Positions 27,346 to 38,996 are shown, counted from the first letter of the stretch. The stretch: DNA of 64,000 nucleotides from Kineococcus endophyticus (GCF_040796495.1 NZ_JBFNQN010000013.1:62001-126000); one strand, 5' to 3'. Notes: generated by a model from the letters alone, not told the origin. Program-made: numbers and translations.

Positions 27346-30300
27346 ATGTCGCCTCACACGTCCACCCACACGGCGTCGCACCTCGGCCAGCAGGTCCGCC
27401 CGCTGCCCTTCACGAGCTTCCCGGACAACGCCGGGCTGTACGACCGCGCGAACGAGAAGGACGCCTGCGGCGTGGCCTTCGTCGCGACCATGCGCGGCGA
27501 AGCAGGTCACGACATCGTCGAGCACGCGCTGACCGCCCTGCGCAACCTCGACCACCGCGGAGCCGTCGGCGCCGAGGCCAACACCGGTGACGGTGCGGGC
27601 ATCCTCACCCAGGTCCCCGACGAGTTCCTGCGCGCCGTCATGGCCGAGCAGGGCGTCGAGCTGCCCGCCAAGGGCGCCTACGCCGTCGGCAACGCCTTCC
27701 TGCCCGTCGACGAGGCCGAGCGTGCCGAGGCCGTCGCCCGCATCGAGGAGATCGCCGAGGCCGAGGGCCTCGACGTCCTCGGCTGGCGCGACGTCCCCGT
27801 GACCGCGGACCTCGTGGGCCAGCAGGCCCGCGCCTGCATGCCGTTCTTCGCCCAGCTCTTCGTCGCCACCCGCACCGACGGGCTGCGTCCGCTGGAGACC
27901 GGCGTCGACCTGGACCGCCGGGTGTACGCGCTGCGCAAGCTCGCCGAGCGCGACCTGGGCGTCTACTTCCCCTCGCTGTCGGCGCGGACGATGGTCTACA
28001 AGGGCATGCTCACCACCGGGCAGCTCGAGCCGTTCTTCCCGGACCTGTCCGACCGCCGGTACACCTCCGAGCTCGGCCTGGTCCACTCGCGCTTCTCGAC
28101 GAACACGTTCCCGAGCTGGCCGCTGGCCCACCCGTTCCGCACCATCGCCCACAACGGCGAGATCAACACGGTCAAGGGCAACCGCAACTGGACCGCCGCG
28201 CGCGAGTCGACGATGAGCACCCCGCTCATCCCCGGTGACGTGCAGCGCCTGGGCCCCATCTGCGCCACCGAGGGCTCCGACTCGGCCTCGTTCGACGAGG
28301 TCCTCGAGCTGCTCCACCTCGCCGGCCGCTCGCTGCCGCACGCGGTGCTGATGATGATCCCCGAGGCGTGGGAGAACAACACGGAGATGGACCCGGCCCG
28401 CCGGGCCTTCTACGAGTTCCACTCCATGTTCTCCGAGCCGTGGGACGGCCCGGCCAACCTGACGTTCACCGACGGCACCGTCATCGGCGGCGTCCTGGAC
28501 CGCAACGGCCTGCGTCCCTCGCGCTACTGGGTCACCGACGACGGCCTCGTCGTCCTGGCCTCGGAGACCGGTGTCCTGGAGCTGGACCCGTCCTCGATCG
28601 TCGCCCGCGGCCGCGTCGCGCCGGGGAAGATGTTCCTCGTCGACACGGCCAAGGGCCGCATCGTCGACGACGAGGAGGTCAAGGCCGAGCTCGCCGCCGC
28701 GCAGCCGTACGCGGAGTGGCTGAAGAACGTTGTCCGGCTGCCCGACCTGCCGCCGCGCGAGCACATCGTGCACAGCCACGCCTCGGTCACCCGTCGTCAG
28801 CAGACCTTCGGCTACACCGAGGAGGAGCTGCGGCTCATCCTCGCGCCGATGGCGCGCGCCGGCGCCGAGCCGATCGGCTCCATGGGGTCGGACACGCCGC
28901 TGGCCGTGCTGAGCACGCGCCCGCGGATGCTCTTCGACTACTTCACCCAGCTCTTCGCCCAGGTGACCAACCCGCCGCTGGACGCGATCCGCGAGGAGCT
29001 CGTCACCTCGCTCATCACGACGACGGGCCCGCAGCAGAACGCGCTGTCGGAGTCGGCGGCGCACTGCCACCAGCTCGTCATGCCCTTCCCGGTCATCGAC
29101 AACGACGAGCTCGCCAAGATCGTCCACATCGACCGCGACCGCCGGAACCCGGGCCGCACGACGCTCGTCGTCAAGGGTCTGTACCGCGTCGCGGGCGGGG
29201 GAGCCGAGCTGGCCCGCCGCATCGAGGAGATCCGCGGGGAGGTCTCCCGGGCCATCGCCGACGGCGCCGTCTTCGTCGTGCTCTCCGACCGCGACTCCAA
29301 CGCCGAGTACGCGCCGATCCCGTCGCTGCTGCTGACCTCGGCCGTCCACCACCACCTGGTGCGCCAGAAGCTGCGCACCCAGGTCGGCCTGGTCGTCGAG
29401 GCCGGCGACGTGCGCGAGGTGCACCACGTCGCGCTGCTCATCGGCTACGGCGCGGCCGCGATCAACCCGTACCTGGCCATGGAGACGGTCGAGGACCTCG
29501 TCCGCCACCAGGTCATCACGACGGTCGACGCGCAGACCGCGGTGAAGAACCTCATCAAGGCGCTCGGCAAGGGCGTCCTGAAGGTCATGTCCAAGATGGG
29601 CATCTCGACCGTCGCGTCGTACCGCGGTGCTCAGGTGTTCGAGGCCCTCGGCCTGTCGCAGACCCTCGTCGACGAGTACTTCACGGCCACGACCTCCCGC
29701 CTCGGCGGCGTCGGGCTCGACGTCCTCGCCGAGGAGGTCGCGCAGCGCCACCGCCTGGCCTACCCCGTGGAGGGGCAGGAGCGCGCCCACCGCACGCTCG
29801 AGACGGGCGGGGAGTACCAGTGGCGCCGCGAGGGGGAGCCGCACCTGTTCGACCCCGAGACGGTCTTCCAGCTGCAGCACTCCACGCGTTCGCGCAACGA
29901 GGCCCTCTTCCGCAAGTACACCTCCCGCGTGGACGAGCAGTCCGAGCGCCTCATGACGCTGCGCGGTCTCCTGCAGCTGAAGAAGGGCACCCGCGAGCCG
30001 GTCGACGTCGACGAGGTCGAACCCGTCAGCGAGATCGTCAAGCGGTTCTCCACCGGCGCGATGAGCTACGGCTCCATCTCGCAGGAGGCCCACGAGGTCC
30101 TCGCGATCGCGATGAACCGCCTCGGCGGCCGCTCGAACTCCGGGGAGGGCGGCGAGGACGTCGAGCGTCTCTACGACCCCGAGCGCACCTCGAAGGTCAA
30201 GCAGATCGCCTCGGGCCGCTTCGGCGTCACGAGCAACTACCTGACCTCGGCCACCGACCTGCAGATCAAGGTCGCCCAGGGCGCCAAGCCCGGTGAGGGC

Positions 30301-31953
30301 GGCCAGCTGCCGGGCCACAAGGTGTACCCGAACATCGCCAAGACGCGGCACTCCACGCCGGGCGTGGGGCTCATCTCGCCGCCGCCGCACCACGACATCT
30401 ACTCGATCGAGGACATCGCCCAGCTCATCCACGACCTCAAGAACGCGAACCCGGCCGCCCGGGTCCACGTCAAGCTGGTCTCGGAGGTCGGGGTCGGCAC
30501 GGTCGCGACGGGTGTGTCGAAGGCCAAGGCCGACGTCGTCCTCATCTCCGGGGCCGACGGCGGGACGGGTGCCGCGCCGCTGACGAGCCTGAAGCACGCC
30601 GGCGGTCCCTGGGAGCTCGGCCTGGCCGAGACCCAGCAGACCCTCGTCGTCAACGGGCTGCGCGACCGCATCACCGTGCAGGTCGACGGGCAGTTCAAGA
30701 CGGGTCGCGACGTCGTCATCGCCGCGCTGCTCGGTGCGGAGGAGTTCGGCTTCGCCACCGCCCCGCTCGTCGTCTCGGGCTGCATCATGATGCGCGTCTG
30801 CCAGCTCGACACCTGCCCCGTCGGGGTCGCGACGCAGAACCCCGAGCTGCGCGCCCGGTTCACGGGCCAGGCCGAGTACGTCGTGAACTTCTTCGAGTTC
30901 GTGGCGCAGGAGGTCCGCGAGCTGCTGGCCTCGCTCGGCTTCCGCTCGGTCGAGGAGGCCGTCGGGCACGTCGAGGTCCTCGACACCCGCCGCGCCGTCG
31001 CGCACTGGAAGGCGTCGGGGCTGGACCTCGCGCCGGTGCTGCACGCCCCGAAGGGCCCGGAGGGCTCGACGCTGCACCGCTCGACGACGCAGGACCACGG
31101 GCTGGAGAAGGCCCTGGACCACGTCCTCATCGAGCGCGCGGCCGACGCCCTCGTCAGCGGCACCCCGGTGCGCATCGAGCTGCCCGTCCGCAACGTCAAC
31201 CGCACGGTCGGCACGTTGCTCGGCCACGAGCTGACCAAGAAGTGGGGCGAGGAGGGCCTTCCCGACGGCACGGTCGACGTCACCCTCACCGGGTCCGCCG
31301 GCCAGTCGTTCGGCGCGTTCCTGCCCCGCGGCATCACGCTGCGGTTGTTCGGCGACGCCAACGACTACGTCGGCAAGGGCCTGTCCGGCGGCACCGTCGT
31401 CGTGCGGCCCGACACCGCGTCGGGTTCGCGGGACCGGGACATCGTGGCGGGCAACGTCATCGCCTACGGCGCGACGAGCGGGAAGCTGTTCCTGCGCGGT
31501 GAGGTGGGGGAGCGGTTCTGCGTCCGCAACTCCGGCGCCACCGCTGTCGTCGAGGGGGTGGGCGACCACGCGCTGGAGTACATGACCGGTGGTGAGGTCG
31601 TCGTCCTCGGCCGCGTCGGCCGCAACGTCGCCGCGGGCATGTCCGGCGGGTTCGCCCACGTGCTCGACCTCAAGGAGTCGCGCGTGAACCGCGACATGGT
31701 CGACGTCGTCCCGCTCGACGACGACAACGCCGCGAGGGTCCACGACCTCCTCGTGGAGCACCGCGACAACACCGACTCCACCGTCGCCGCGAAGCTGCTC
31801 TCCGACTGGGGGGCTGCGCGGCAGCGCTTCTCGACGATCGTCCCGCGGGACTACGCCCGCGTGCTCGAGGTCCGGGCCAAGGCCGTCTCCGACGGTCTGG
31901 AACCGGACTCCGACGCCGTGCTCACCCGCATCATGGAGGCTTCGCATGGTTGA
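27346..31953 (+). CDS. gltB: Glutamate synthase large subunit
   Basis: NADPH-dependent glutamate synthase alpha chain, 1535 aa. A propeptide ends before the N-terminal nucleophile C41 in KDACGVAF (class II glutaminase domain). The central and FMN-binding TIM-barrel domains follow. The 3Fe-4S cysteines are in [12 protein letters not shown], and a C-terminal GXGXG beta-helix ends the protein. ATG 27346 is preferred over GTG 27337 because AGGA precedes it. It overlaps gltD by 8 nt. Confidence 0.97.
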   Translation: MSPHTSTHTASHLGQQVRPLPFTSFPDNAGLYDRANEKDACGVAFVATMRGEAGHDIVEHALTALRNLDHRGAVGAEANTGDGAGILTQVPDEFLRAVMAEQGVELPAKGAYAVGNAFLPVDEAERAEAVARIEEIAEAEGLDVLGWRDVPVTADLVGQQARACMPFFAQLFVATRTDGLRPLETGVDLDRRVYALRKLAERDLGVYFPSLSARTMVYKGMLTTGQLEPFFPDLSDRRYTSELGLVHSRFSTNTFPSWPLAHPFRTIAHNGEINTVKGNRNWTAARESTMSTPLIPGDVQRLGPICATEGSDSASFDEVLELLHLAGRSLPHAVLMMIPEAWENNTEMDPARRAFYEFHSMFSEPWDGPANLTFTDGTVIGGVLDRNGLRPSRYWVTDDGLVVLASETGVLELDPSSIVARGRVAPGKMFLVDTAKGRIVDDEEVKAELAAAQPYAEWLKNVVRLPDLPPREHIVHSHASVTRRQQTFGYTEEELRLILAPMARAGAEPIGSMGSDTPLAVLSTRPRMLFDYFTQLFAQVTNPPLDAIREELVTSLITTTGPQQNALSESAAHCHQLVMPFPVIDNDELAKIVHIDRDRRNPGRTTLVVKGLYRVAGGGAELARRIEEIRGEVSRAIADGAVFVVLSDRDSNAEYAPIPSLLLTSAVHHHLVRQKLRTQVGLVVEAGDVREVHHVALLIGYGAAAINPYLAMETVEDLVRHQVITTVDAQTAVKNLIKALGKGVLKVMSKMGISTVASYRGAQVFEALGLSQTLVDEYFTATTSRLGGVGLDVLAEEVAQRHRLAYPVEGQERAHRTLETGGEYQWRREGEPHLFDPETVFQLQHSTRSRNEALFRKYTSRVDEQSERLMTLRGLLQLKKGTREPVDVDEVEPVSEIVKRFSTGAMSYGSISQEAHEVLAIAMNRLGGRSNSGEGGEDVERLYDPERTSKVKQIASGRFGVTSNYLTSATDLQIKVAQGAKPGEGGQLPGHKVYPNIAKTRHSTPGVGLISPPPHHDIYSIEDIAQLIHDLKNANPAARVHVKLVSEVGVGTVATGVSKAKADVVLISGADGGTGAAPLTSLKHAGGPWELGLAETQQTLVVNGLRDRITVQVDGQFKTGRDVVIAALLGAEEFGFATAPLVVSGCIMMRVCQLDTCPVGVATQNPELRARFTGQAEYVVNFFEFVAQEVRELLASLGFRSVEEAVGHVEVLDTRRAVAHWKASGLDLAPVLHAPKGPEGSTLHRSTTQDHGLEKALDHVLIERAADALVSGTPVRIELPVRNVNRTVGTLLGHELTKKWGEEGLPDGTVDVTLTGSAGQSFGAFLPRGITLRLFGDANDYVGKGLSGGTVVVRPDTASGSRDRDIVAGNVIAYGATSGKLFLRGEVGERFCVRNSGATAVVEGVGDHALEYMTGGEVVVLGRVGRNVAAGMSGGFAHVLDLKESRVNRDMVDVVPLDDDNAARVHDLLVEHRDNTDSTVAAKLLSDWGAARQRFSTIVPRDYARVLEVRAKAVSDGLEPDSDAVLTRIMEASHG

Positions 31954-33403
31954 CCCCCGGGGGTTCCTCAAGGTCCGTGAGCGGGAGCTCCCGCCGCGCC
32001 GCCCCGTCCCGCTGCGCCTGATGGACTGGCGCGAGGTGTACGAGAAGCAGGACCAGCAGCAGTTGCAGCGCCAGGCCGGCCGCTGCATGGACTGCGGCAT
32101 CCCGTTCTGCCACAACGCGTGTCCGCTGGGGAACCTCATCCCCGAGTGGAACGACCTCGTCAGCCGCGGGGACATGCGCGCGGCGATCGAGCGCCTGCAC
32201 GCGACGAACAACTTCCCGGAGTTCACCGGGAAGCTGTGCCCCGCGCCGTGCGAGTCGGCGTGCGTGCTCGGCATCAACCAGCCGCCGGTGACCATCAAGC
32301 AGGTCGAGGTGATGATCGCCGAGAACGCCGCCGAGGCCGGCTGGATCACCCCGCAGGTGCCCGAGCGCCTCACGGGCAAGACGGTCGCCGTCGTGGGCTC
32401 CGGCCCCGCCGGTCTCGCGGCCGCCCAGCAGCTGACCCGGTCCGGGCACACCGTCGTCGTCTACGAACGGGACGACGCCATCGGTGGCCTCATGCGGTAC
32501 GGGATCCCCGAGTTCAAGATGGAGCGCTCGGTCCTGGACCGCCGCCTCGCGCAGATGGAGGCCGAGGGCACCCGCTTCCGGGCCGGCGTGGACATCGGCG
32601 TGGACATCACCGGCGAGCAGCTGCGGGAGCGCTTCGACGCTGTCGTCGTCGCCACCGGCGCCACCCAGTGGCGCGAGGTGGACCTGCCCGGTCGCGACCT
32701 GGCCGGCATCCACCAGGCGATGGAGTACCTGCCCCCGACGAACCGCGTCGCCGTGGGCCAGGAGCCCCCGGCGACCTACATCGATGCGAACGGCCTCGAC
32801 GTCGTCGTCATCGGCGGTGGCGACACCGGGTCGGACTGCTACGGCACCGCGCTGCGCCAGGGTGCGCGGTCGGTCACCCAGCTCGACATCTACCCGATGG
32901 CACCGGAGGACCGGGCCGAGCACGAGCCCTGGCCCACCATGCCCAAGGTGTTCTCGGTGTCCTCCTCCCACGAGGAGGGCGGTGAGCGGAAGTTCTCCGC
33001 CTCCACCCGGGCGTTCGTGGGCGAGGACGGCAAGGTCACGGGCCTGCGGCTCGTGGAGGTCACCAAGGTCGACGGCGTGTGGACCCCCGTGGAGGGGACC
33101 GAGCACGACCTGCCCGCCCAGCTCGTGCTGCTGGCGATCGGCTTCGCCGGTCCCGAGCACGGCGGCATCGTCGGGCAGCTCGGCCTCGAGGCCGACGCCC
33201 GGACGCGCTTCACCCGCACGCCGGGCTACGCGACGTCGACGCCGGGCGTGTACGTGGCCGGCGACGCCGGACGCGGCCAGTCGCTCATCGTGTGGGCCAT
33301 CGCCGAGGGCCGCGCCTGTGCGGCCGCCGTCGACGAGTTCCTCATGGGGGACACGGCGCTGCCATCGCCCATCCGGGCCGACGCGGTGCCGCTGACCGCC
33401 TGA
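31946..33403 (+). CDS. gltD: Glutamate synthase small subunit
   Basis: FAD/NADPH subunit that feeds electrons to GltB. 485 aa. Two N-terminal 4Fe-4S cysteine clusters ([14 protein letters not shown] and CPAPCESAC) are followed by the FAD dinucleotide fold [12 protein letters not shown] and the NADPH fold [10 protein letters not shown]. The C-terminal [14 protein letters not shown] binds FAD. ATG start inside gltB with GGAGG at 31935-31939. A very long palindromic terminator follows. Confidence 0.97.
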   Translation: MVDPRGFLKVRERELPPRRPVPLRLMDWREVYEKQDQQQLQRQAGRCMDCGIPFCHNACPLGNLIPEWNDLVSRGDMRAAIERLHATNNFPEFTGKLCPAPCESACVLGINQPPVTIKQVEVMIAENAAEAGWITPQVPERLTGKTVAVVGSGPAGLAAAQQLTRSGHTVVVYERDDAIGGLMRYGIPEFKMERSVLDRRLAQMEAEGTRFRAGVDIGVDITGEQLRERFDAVVVATGATQWREVDLPGRDLAGIHQAMEYLPPTNRVAVGQEPPATYIDANGLDVVVIGGGDTGSDCYGTALRQGARSVTQLDIYPMAPEDRAEHEPWPTMPKVFSVSSSHEEGGERKFSASTRAFVGEDGKVTGLRLVEVTKVDGVWTPVEGTEHDLPAQLVLLAIGFAGPEHGGIVGQLGLEADARTRFTRTPGYATSTPGVYVAGDAGRGQSLIVWAIAEGRACAAAVDEFLMGDTALPSPIRADAVPLTA

Positions 33404-33427
33404 CCTCGTCGGGTACGCGGGCACAGC

Positions 33428-33473
33428 ACGCACGAGGGGGTGGGCACCGGCCGGTGCCCACCCCCTCGTGCGT
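33428..33473. terminator. 46-nt perfect palindrome, bidirectional terminator
   Basis: Exact inverted repeat centred between 33450 and 33451, with no unpaired loop required. It lies between gltD (+) and the convergent hypothetical gene (-). No U-tract. Confidence 0.8.
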
Positions 33474-33482
33474 CCGCCCGTC

Positions 33483-33899
33483 CTACCAGCGGGCGACCTC
33501 GTCGCGGTCGTACGTCCAGACGGCCTCGTCCGACAGCACCGTGACGTCGGCGCCGTGCCCGGCCAGCCCCCGCGCCGACGCGGCCGCCGTCACGCGCCCC
33601 AGGGCGTGCCGCGCGGCCCCCTCGGCGTCCAGGCCGTCGCCGTCGACGCTGATGACGACGTCGTGCTCGGGAGCCTCGGCACCGGTCAGTGCCCGTTCGA
33701 CGCGGGGGTGGGCCGCGTGCAGGTCTGCGAGCAGCCCGGCCAGCGCGTCCGGCGGCCACTCGCCCACGTCGTGCAGGCGCACGTAGACGGCGTACTCGTG
33801 GTCGAGGGACTCCTGGGCGAGGTCGTCGATCTCGCGCTCGAAGTCGAGGTCCTCCGCGGGGGGCCGGGCCCCGTCGTGCTGGGGTTCGTGCGTGCTCAC
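33483..33899 (-). CDS. Hypothetical acidic cytoplasmic protein
   Basis: 138 aa, no signal peptide or membrane helix, rich in Asp, Glu and Ala. LDHEYAVYVRLHDVGEWPPDAL and VISVDGDGLDAEGAARHAL suggest a compact alpha/beta fold, but I recognise no family. It starts with GTG and is convergent with gltD across the 46-nt palindrome. It is divergent from pyk, with about 155 nt between them. Coding composition matches its neighbours, so it appears native. Confidence 0.7.
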   Translation of the reverse strand: MSTHEPQHDGARPPAEDLDFEREIDDLAQESLDHEYAVYVRLHDVGEWPPDALAGLLADLHAAHPRVERALTGAEAPEHDVVISVDGDGLDAEGAARHALGRVTAAASARGLAGHGADVTVLSDEAVWTYDRDEVARW

Positions 33900-34042
33900 C
33901 GGGTCATCACGTGGTCATGGTGGTGCGGGCGGCGGGGCCGCGCACGTCGGCGTCACCCGTCCGCGGGGGTGTCGCGGGTGACGATCCGGTGTCCGTCCGG
34001 AGTCCGGCGCGCCCCACGCGCCGATCACCACCGGCGGCGCAA

Positions 34043-34048
34043 TAGGGT
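34043..34048 (+). promoter_or_regulatory. -10 box, leaderless pyk transcript
   Basis: TAGGGT ends 6 nt before the pyk ATG at 34055. Confidence 0.55.
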
Positions 34049-34054
34049 CGGGGC

Positions 34055-35494
<1,440 letters not shown>

Positions 35495-35514
35495 TCTACG
35501 GCAAGCCCCCATGA

Positions 35515-35555
35515 GGCCGCCGACCCGTTGCCTGGGTCGGCGGCCTTTTATTGTT
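35515..35555 (+). terminator. Intrinsic terminator of pyk with U-tract
   Basis: 12-bp GC-rich stem (GGCCGCCGACCC and its complement, 35515-35545) with a 7-nt loop, followed by TTTTATTGTT. It is the only hairpin in the window with a conventional U-rich tail. Confidence 0.92.
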
Positions 35556-35670
35556 CCCAGTTCCGTATTAATGCGCGAGGCAAAGAAGCTGTGGTTTTCC
35601 TTGACGAGGAGGAGTAGTGAACGACATGCTCGGCGTGCCGATCAGGCATCGTCATCGTGACAGGAGAAAC

Positions 35671-36039
35671 ATGGTCAAGCATGGCCGATTTCGGGCCCTA
35701 GTGGTGCTGGGTGGGTTAGTCGCAACGTTCAGCATCTCGACCGCGGCCCCCGCAACTGCTGAGCCGTCACCCTGCGCCGGGAAATGGGGCCGGGATGTCG
35801 GATCAGCCAACTTCGTCGGGAAGGACAAGCAGTTCTCGCGGTGGAACGCGAACTGGTGGAACTGTAGCGGCCCCGGAACTGACTACGTTCGCGCTTACCT
35901 GCAGAATGGCGACGACAGTCCCTGCATCAGCGTGAGGCCTGGCGAGGGTGGGGTACCGTACGGTTCGTCAGGATCTGTCTGGTGGACAACGGTGGATGGT
36001 CGCTGGCCTGCGAAGTTTGAGAAGTGGGTTCGATGCTGA
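35671..36039 (+). CDS. Small secreted four-cysteine protein, unknown family
   Basis: 122 aa from ATG 35671: a signal peptide (MVKHGRFRALVV..., cleavage likely after APATA) and a mature part of about 90 residues rich in Trp, Gly and Ser. It has four Cys (SPCAG, WNCSG, SPCIS and a C-terminal Cys) that could form two disulfides. AGGAG (35662-35666) precedes this ATG; ATG 35626 or GTG 35617 are longer alternatives with their own GGAGGAG. A TTA Leu codon lies in the signal peptide, and GC is clearly lower than in flanking genes. No homology recognised. Probably acquired; could be an effector, an inhibitor or a cell-wall protein. Confidence 0.7.
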   Translation: MVKHGRFRALVVLGGLVATFSISTAAPATAEPSPCAGKWGRDVGSANFVGKDKQFSRWNANWWNCSGPGTDYVRAYLQNGDDSPCISVRPGEGGVPYGSSGSVWWTTVDGRWPAKFEKWVRC

Positions 36040-36491
36040 TGTCTGCAGGAGTTCGCTCGCGGCGGCCTTTCATGCCTCTGGTCGTCTTCCTGTCGGCGCT
36101 GCTTGTATTCAGCGGGCTCATAGCTGCGCGGCCAGTCAATGCGCAGGCGAGTGCGAACAAGTGCGCGGCTCTGTCGGGCTGGGGTTTCCAGGGTATCGCA
36201 GGCGAGAACATCTGCTTGCAAGTCGCTGGCTCCGGTCTTCGCGTGGACACTGTCTATGTGGATATTGCTGCGCCGATCACGAGGCCAGCGAACGTGTTCT
36301 TGAAGATCACGTTCTTCGATTACCGCGGAAATCAGTACGAGCAGTTCACTTCCCCCTTCTATCGTGGAGCGACGAGTAGGGCGACGTACCAAATCTTCCC
36401 GCACCGCAACTTCAAGACGGGACGCGTCTGCGGGGCCCTGACGATCAATGGCAGCTTGAAGGGGGGACCCTGTGCTGACATCTATCCGTGA
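36039..36491 (+). CDS. Second small secreted four-cysteine protein, unknown family
   Basis: 150 aa. A signal peptide (hydrophobic residues about 12-32, cleavage near PVNAQA) precedes a mature domain of about 115 residues with four Cys (ANKCAA, ENICLQ, GRVCGA, GGPCAD). The mature domain is predicted beta-rich (VDTVYVDIAAP, VFLKITFFDYRG). The start overlaps the stop of the previous gene as TGATG, so the two are translationally coupled; ATG 36033 is an alternative. It shares the low GC and TTG-containing codon use of its partner. No family recognised. Confidence 0.7.
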   Translation: MSAGVRSRRPFMPLVVFLSALLVFSGLIAARPVNAQASANKCAALSGWGFQGIAGENICLQVAGSGLRVDTVYVDIAAPITRPANVFLKITFFDYRGNQYEQFTSPFYRGATSRATYQIFPHRNFKTGRVCGALTINGSLKGGPCADIYP

Positions 36492-36601
36492 GTCGCGACT
36501 GCGGAGCTAGCGGCTCGTTGACGCAATCCGCGGCAGATACCGCAAGGAGGCCAACGGGCCGACCGCATCCTGGGGCTTGTCCCCCGTAGTTCGCGATGCT
36601 C

Positions 36602-36631
36602 GGGGCCCCACAGCTGTGGCTCTGGGGCCCC
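36602..36631. terminator. Strong hairpin region between the secreted pair and tRNA-Leu
   Basis: GGGGCCCC occurs at 36602-36609 and 36624-36631, enclosing the perfect palindrome CCACAGCTGTGG (36608-36619). It may end transcription from either side. Confidence 0.4.
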
Positions 36632-36650
36632 ACCCCACCCTGCTCGGCGG

Positions 36651-36724
36651 TGCCCTGGGTGGGATTCGAACCCACACTGGATCGAGTTTGAGTCGATTGC
36701 CTCTGCCGGTTGGGCTACCAGGGC
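36651..36724 (-). tRNA. tRNA-Leu (CAA), atypical short variable loop
   Basis: A 74-nt cloverleaf on the minus strand. Acceptor GCCCTGG/CCAGGGC with discriminator A; D-arm with GG in the loop; anticodon stem ATCGA/TCGAT with loop CTCAAAC (anticodon CAA, codon UUG); T-arm GTGGG-TTCGAAT-CCCAC. CCA is not encoded. The variable loop has only 5 nt (CCAGT), whereas bacterial tRNA-Leu normally has a long variable arm. Its 3' end faces the low-GC secreted-protein genes. Confidence 0.9.
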
Positions 36725-36822
36725 GTGCGGATCACCCTACAAGGAGCGGGAGCCCCGCCGGTGCACGGCCCGGGCCACGACAGGGGGTAGTAGGCGCGGT
36801 GTGCGCGCAGACGCCCACCGAC

Positions 36823-36828
36823 TAGGAT
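36823..36828 (+). promoter_or_regulatory. -10 box, leaderless ANTAR regulator transcript
   Basis: TAGGAT ends 6 nt before the GTG at 36835. Confidence 0.5.
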
Positions 36829-36834
36829 GCCCGC

Positions 36835-37452
36835 GTGACGAACACTGCCGACACCACCGCCTCCTCCTCCACGACCACACGTCGGGTGGTCGTCGCGGAG
36901 GACGAGGCCATCATCCGTCTCGACATCGTCGAGATGCTCACCGAGGCCGGCTACGACGTCGTGGGCCAGGCCGGGGACGGCGAGCAGGCCGTGGCCCTCG
37001 CCGAGGAGCACAAGCCCGACCTCGTCGTCATGGACATCAAGATGCCCGTCCTCGACGGCATCTCGGCGGCCGAGCGCATCGCGAAGGCGCGCATCGCGCC
37101 CGTCGTGCTCCTCACCGCGTTCTCGCAGGCCGAGCTCGTCGAGCGCGCCCGCGACGCCGGCGCCATGGCCTACGTCGTGAAGCCGTTCACGTCGGCCGAC
37201 CTGCTGCCCGCCGTGGAGATCGCGGTCAGCCGCTACCAGCAGATCATGGCGCTCGAGGACGAGGTCGCCGACCTCGCTGACCGCTTCGAGACCCGCAAGC
37301 TCGTGGACCGCGCGAAGTCGAAGCTGCAGACGCAGTTCGGCATGACCGAGCCCGAGGCGTTCCGCTGGATCCAGAAGACGTCGATGGACAAGCGCCTCAC
37401 CATGCGCGAGGTCGCGAACACCGTCATCAGCGCCGGCGACGACCGCGGCTGA
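36835..37452 (+). CDS. pdtaR: ANTAR-domain response regulator (PdtaR-like)
   Basis: 205 aa. Receiver domain residues 16-130 with acidic pocket EDE and phospho-acceptor D67 in VVMDIKMP, and Lys in VVKPF. The C-terminal ANTAR RNA-binding domain (about 145-200) contains AKSKLQTQFGMTEPEAFRWI and KRLTMREVANTVI. ANTAR proteins prevent termination by binding paired hairpins in target mRNAs. The partner kinase is not in this window. This gene between pyk and polA is conserved in actinobacteria. Confidence 0.92.
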   Translation: MTNTADTTASSSTTTRRVVVAEDEAIIRLDIVEMLTEAGYDVVGQAGDGEQAVALAEEHKPDLVVMDIKMPVLDGISAAERIAKARIAPVVLLTAFSQAELVERARDAGAMAYVVKPFTSADLLPAVEIAVSRYQQIMALEDEVADLADRFETRKLVDRAKSKLQTQFGMTEPEAFRWIQKTSMDKRLTMREVANTVISAGDDRG

Positions 37453-37468
37453 GCCTCACCGACTCGTC

Positions 37469-37508
37469 CGACGACGGCCCCGCACCTCGAGGTGCGGGGC
37501 CGTCGTCG
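37469..37508. terminator. 40-nt perfect palindrome after the response regulator
   Basis: Exact inverted repeat centred at 37488/37489 on CCTCGAGG. No U-tract. It separates the regulator from the liv operon. Confidence 0.75.
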
Positions 37509-37734
37509 TGTCCGTGTCCTCGCCCAGCGTGGTGAACCGGTCCATCTGCGCAGTTCCAGGGCGTCCCGGTGGCCGAAATGTGTAACGACCCGATGAACTC
37601 GTGCACCGAATCCACCCGAATGCGCCGGGCGACCCCTAGTGTTCACCACGGCTCCACCGCTCCCGGGTGGTGCTGACGGGAACGCGCGTCGTGGCGCGTG
37701 CTCTCGTGCCCTCTCCTCCAGGAGGACAAGCCCA
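37509..37734 (+). promoter_or_regulatory. liv operon promoter region
   Basis: 226 nt without a gene. CTAGTGTTC at 37636-37644 holds a TANNNT -10 candidate (TAGTGT, 37637-37642), implying a leader of about 85 nt. AGGAGG (37720-37725) is the livK ribosome-binding site. No clear repressor palindrome was seen. Confidence 0.45.
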
Positions 37735-38910
37735 GTGCGCTCCATCGTCAAACTCGCGGCCCCCGCTGCGGCGGCCGCCCTCCTGCTGGCCGCCTGCGGC
37801 ACCACCGGTGGGGAGACCTCGTCCGGTGCGAGCTCCGGCTCCTCCGGCGGCAGCTGCCCCGAGGGCATCAGCATCGGGTTCTTCGGCGCCCTCACCGGCC
37901 CGGACGCCAACCTGGGTGTGAACATCAACAACGGCGTCAAGCTGGCCGTCGACCAGCACAACGCGAAGTCGGGGGCCTGCCAGGTCACGCTCACCCCCTA
38001 CGACTCGCAGGGCGACCAGAACCAGGCGCAGGGCCTGGCGCAGAAGGCCGCGGGCAACACCAAGCTCGTGGGCATCGTCGGCCCGGCCTTCTCCGGTGAG
38101 TCCAAGGTCGCCGACAAGGTCTTCGCCGACCCTGAGGTGAACCTCGTCCACATCACCCCGTCGGCCACGAACCCGTCGCTGGCCGAGAACGGGTGGAAGA
38201 CGTTCTTCCGCGTCCTGGGCAACGACGCCACGCAGGGCCCGGCCGCCGCGAAGTTCATCACCGGCACGCTGGGCAAGCAGAAGGTCTACGTCGTCGACGA
38301 CTCCTCCGAGTACGGCAAGGGCCTCGCGGACATCGTCCGCAAGGACCTGGGCGCGGCGGACGTCAAGGACAACACCGTCCAGAAGGGTCAGACGGACTTC
38401 TCGGCCGTCGTCGCCGACATCCGGTCCTCGGGCGCGGACGCGGTGTTCTTCGGCGGGTACTACGCCGAGGCCGGCCTCCTGCTCAAGCAGATGCGCGACG
38501 CGGGTCTGTCCAGCGACCAGGTCGCGTTCATCAGCGACGACGGCGCCAAGGACGACGGCCTCATCACGGCCGCGGGGGCGGACGCCGCGAACGGCGCCTA
38601 CGTCACCTGCCCCTGCCTGCCGCCGGACAAGGCCGAGGGCACCTTCGTCGAGGACTACACGAAGGCTGTCGGTTCCGCGCCGGCCACGTACTCGGCCGAG
38701 GGGTACGACGCCGCGACGATCCTGCTCAACGGGATCTCCGAGGGCAAGACCACGCGAGCGGACCTGCTGTCCTACGTCGCGAGCTACGACAAGCCGGGCG
38801 TGACGAAGCAGCTGAAGTTCGACGACAAGGGCGAGCCCAGTTCGGTCAGCGTCTGGGCCTACAAGGTCGACGGCGGCAAGATCGTGGCCGACCAGGAGAT
38901 CAACTCCTGA
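37735..38910 (+). CDS. livK: Branched-chain amino-acid ABC transporter, substrate-binding lipoprotein
   Basis: 391 aa. Lipoprotein signal peptide with lipobox LAAC, a Ser/Gly-rich linker, then a periplasmic-binding-protein type I domain (ISIGFFGALTGPDANLG, VGIVGPAFSGES, VYVVDDSSEYGKGLA). GTG 37735 is 9 nt after AGGAGG and gives a normal signal peptide. It captures leucine/isoleucine/valine or related amino acids outside the membrane for LivHMGF. It is the first gene of a five-gene operon. Confidence 0.92.
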   Translation: MRSIVKLAAPAAAAALLLAACGTTGGETSSGASSGSSGGSCPEGISIGFFGALTGPDANLGVNINNGVKLAVDQHNAKSGACQVTLTPYDSQGDQNQAQGLAQKAAGNTKLVGIVGPAFSGESKVADKVFADPEVNLVHITPSATNPSLAENGWKTFFRVLGNDATQGPAAAKFITGTLGKQKVYVVDDSSEYGKGLADIVRKDLGAADVKDNTVQKGQTDFSAVVADIRSSGADAVFFGGYYAEAGLLLKQMRDAGLSSDQVAFISDDGAKDDGLITAAGADAANGAYVTCPCLPPDKAEGTFVEDYTKAVGSAPATYSAEGYDAATILLNGISEGKTTRADLLSYVASYDKPGVTKQLKFDDKGEPSSVSVWAYKVDGGKIVADQEINS

Positions 38911-38996
38911 CGCCGTGACGGCCCCATCCGCTCGCCGCGGGTGGGGTCGTCGCACGTCCCGTCCCCGTCAGCTCACCTCACCCCGGGTGGTTCCCC

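Noticed and set aside
27034-32451. 1805-aa open frame on the minus strand opposite gltB
   Set aside because: Entirely antisense to gltB/gltD, with low-complexity translation and no domain; stop codons are simply rare in that frame.
35500-36800. Integrative element with attachment-site duplication at the tRNA-Leu 3' end
   Set aside because: No second copy of the tRNA 3' sequence, integrase or excisionase was found around the low-GC genes, so only an islet or remnant is claimed.
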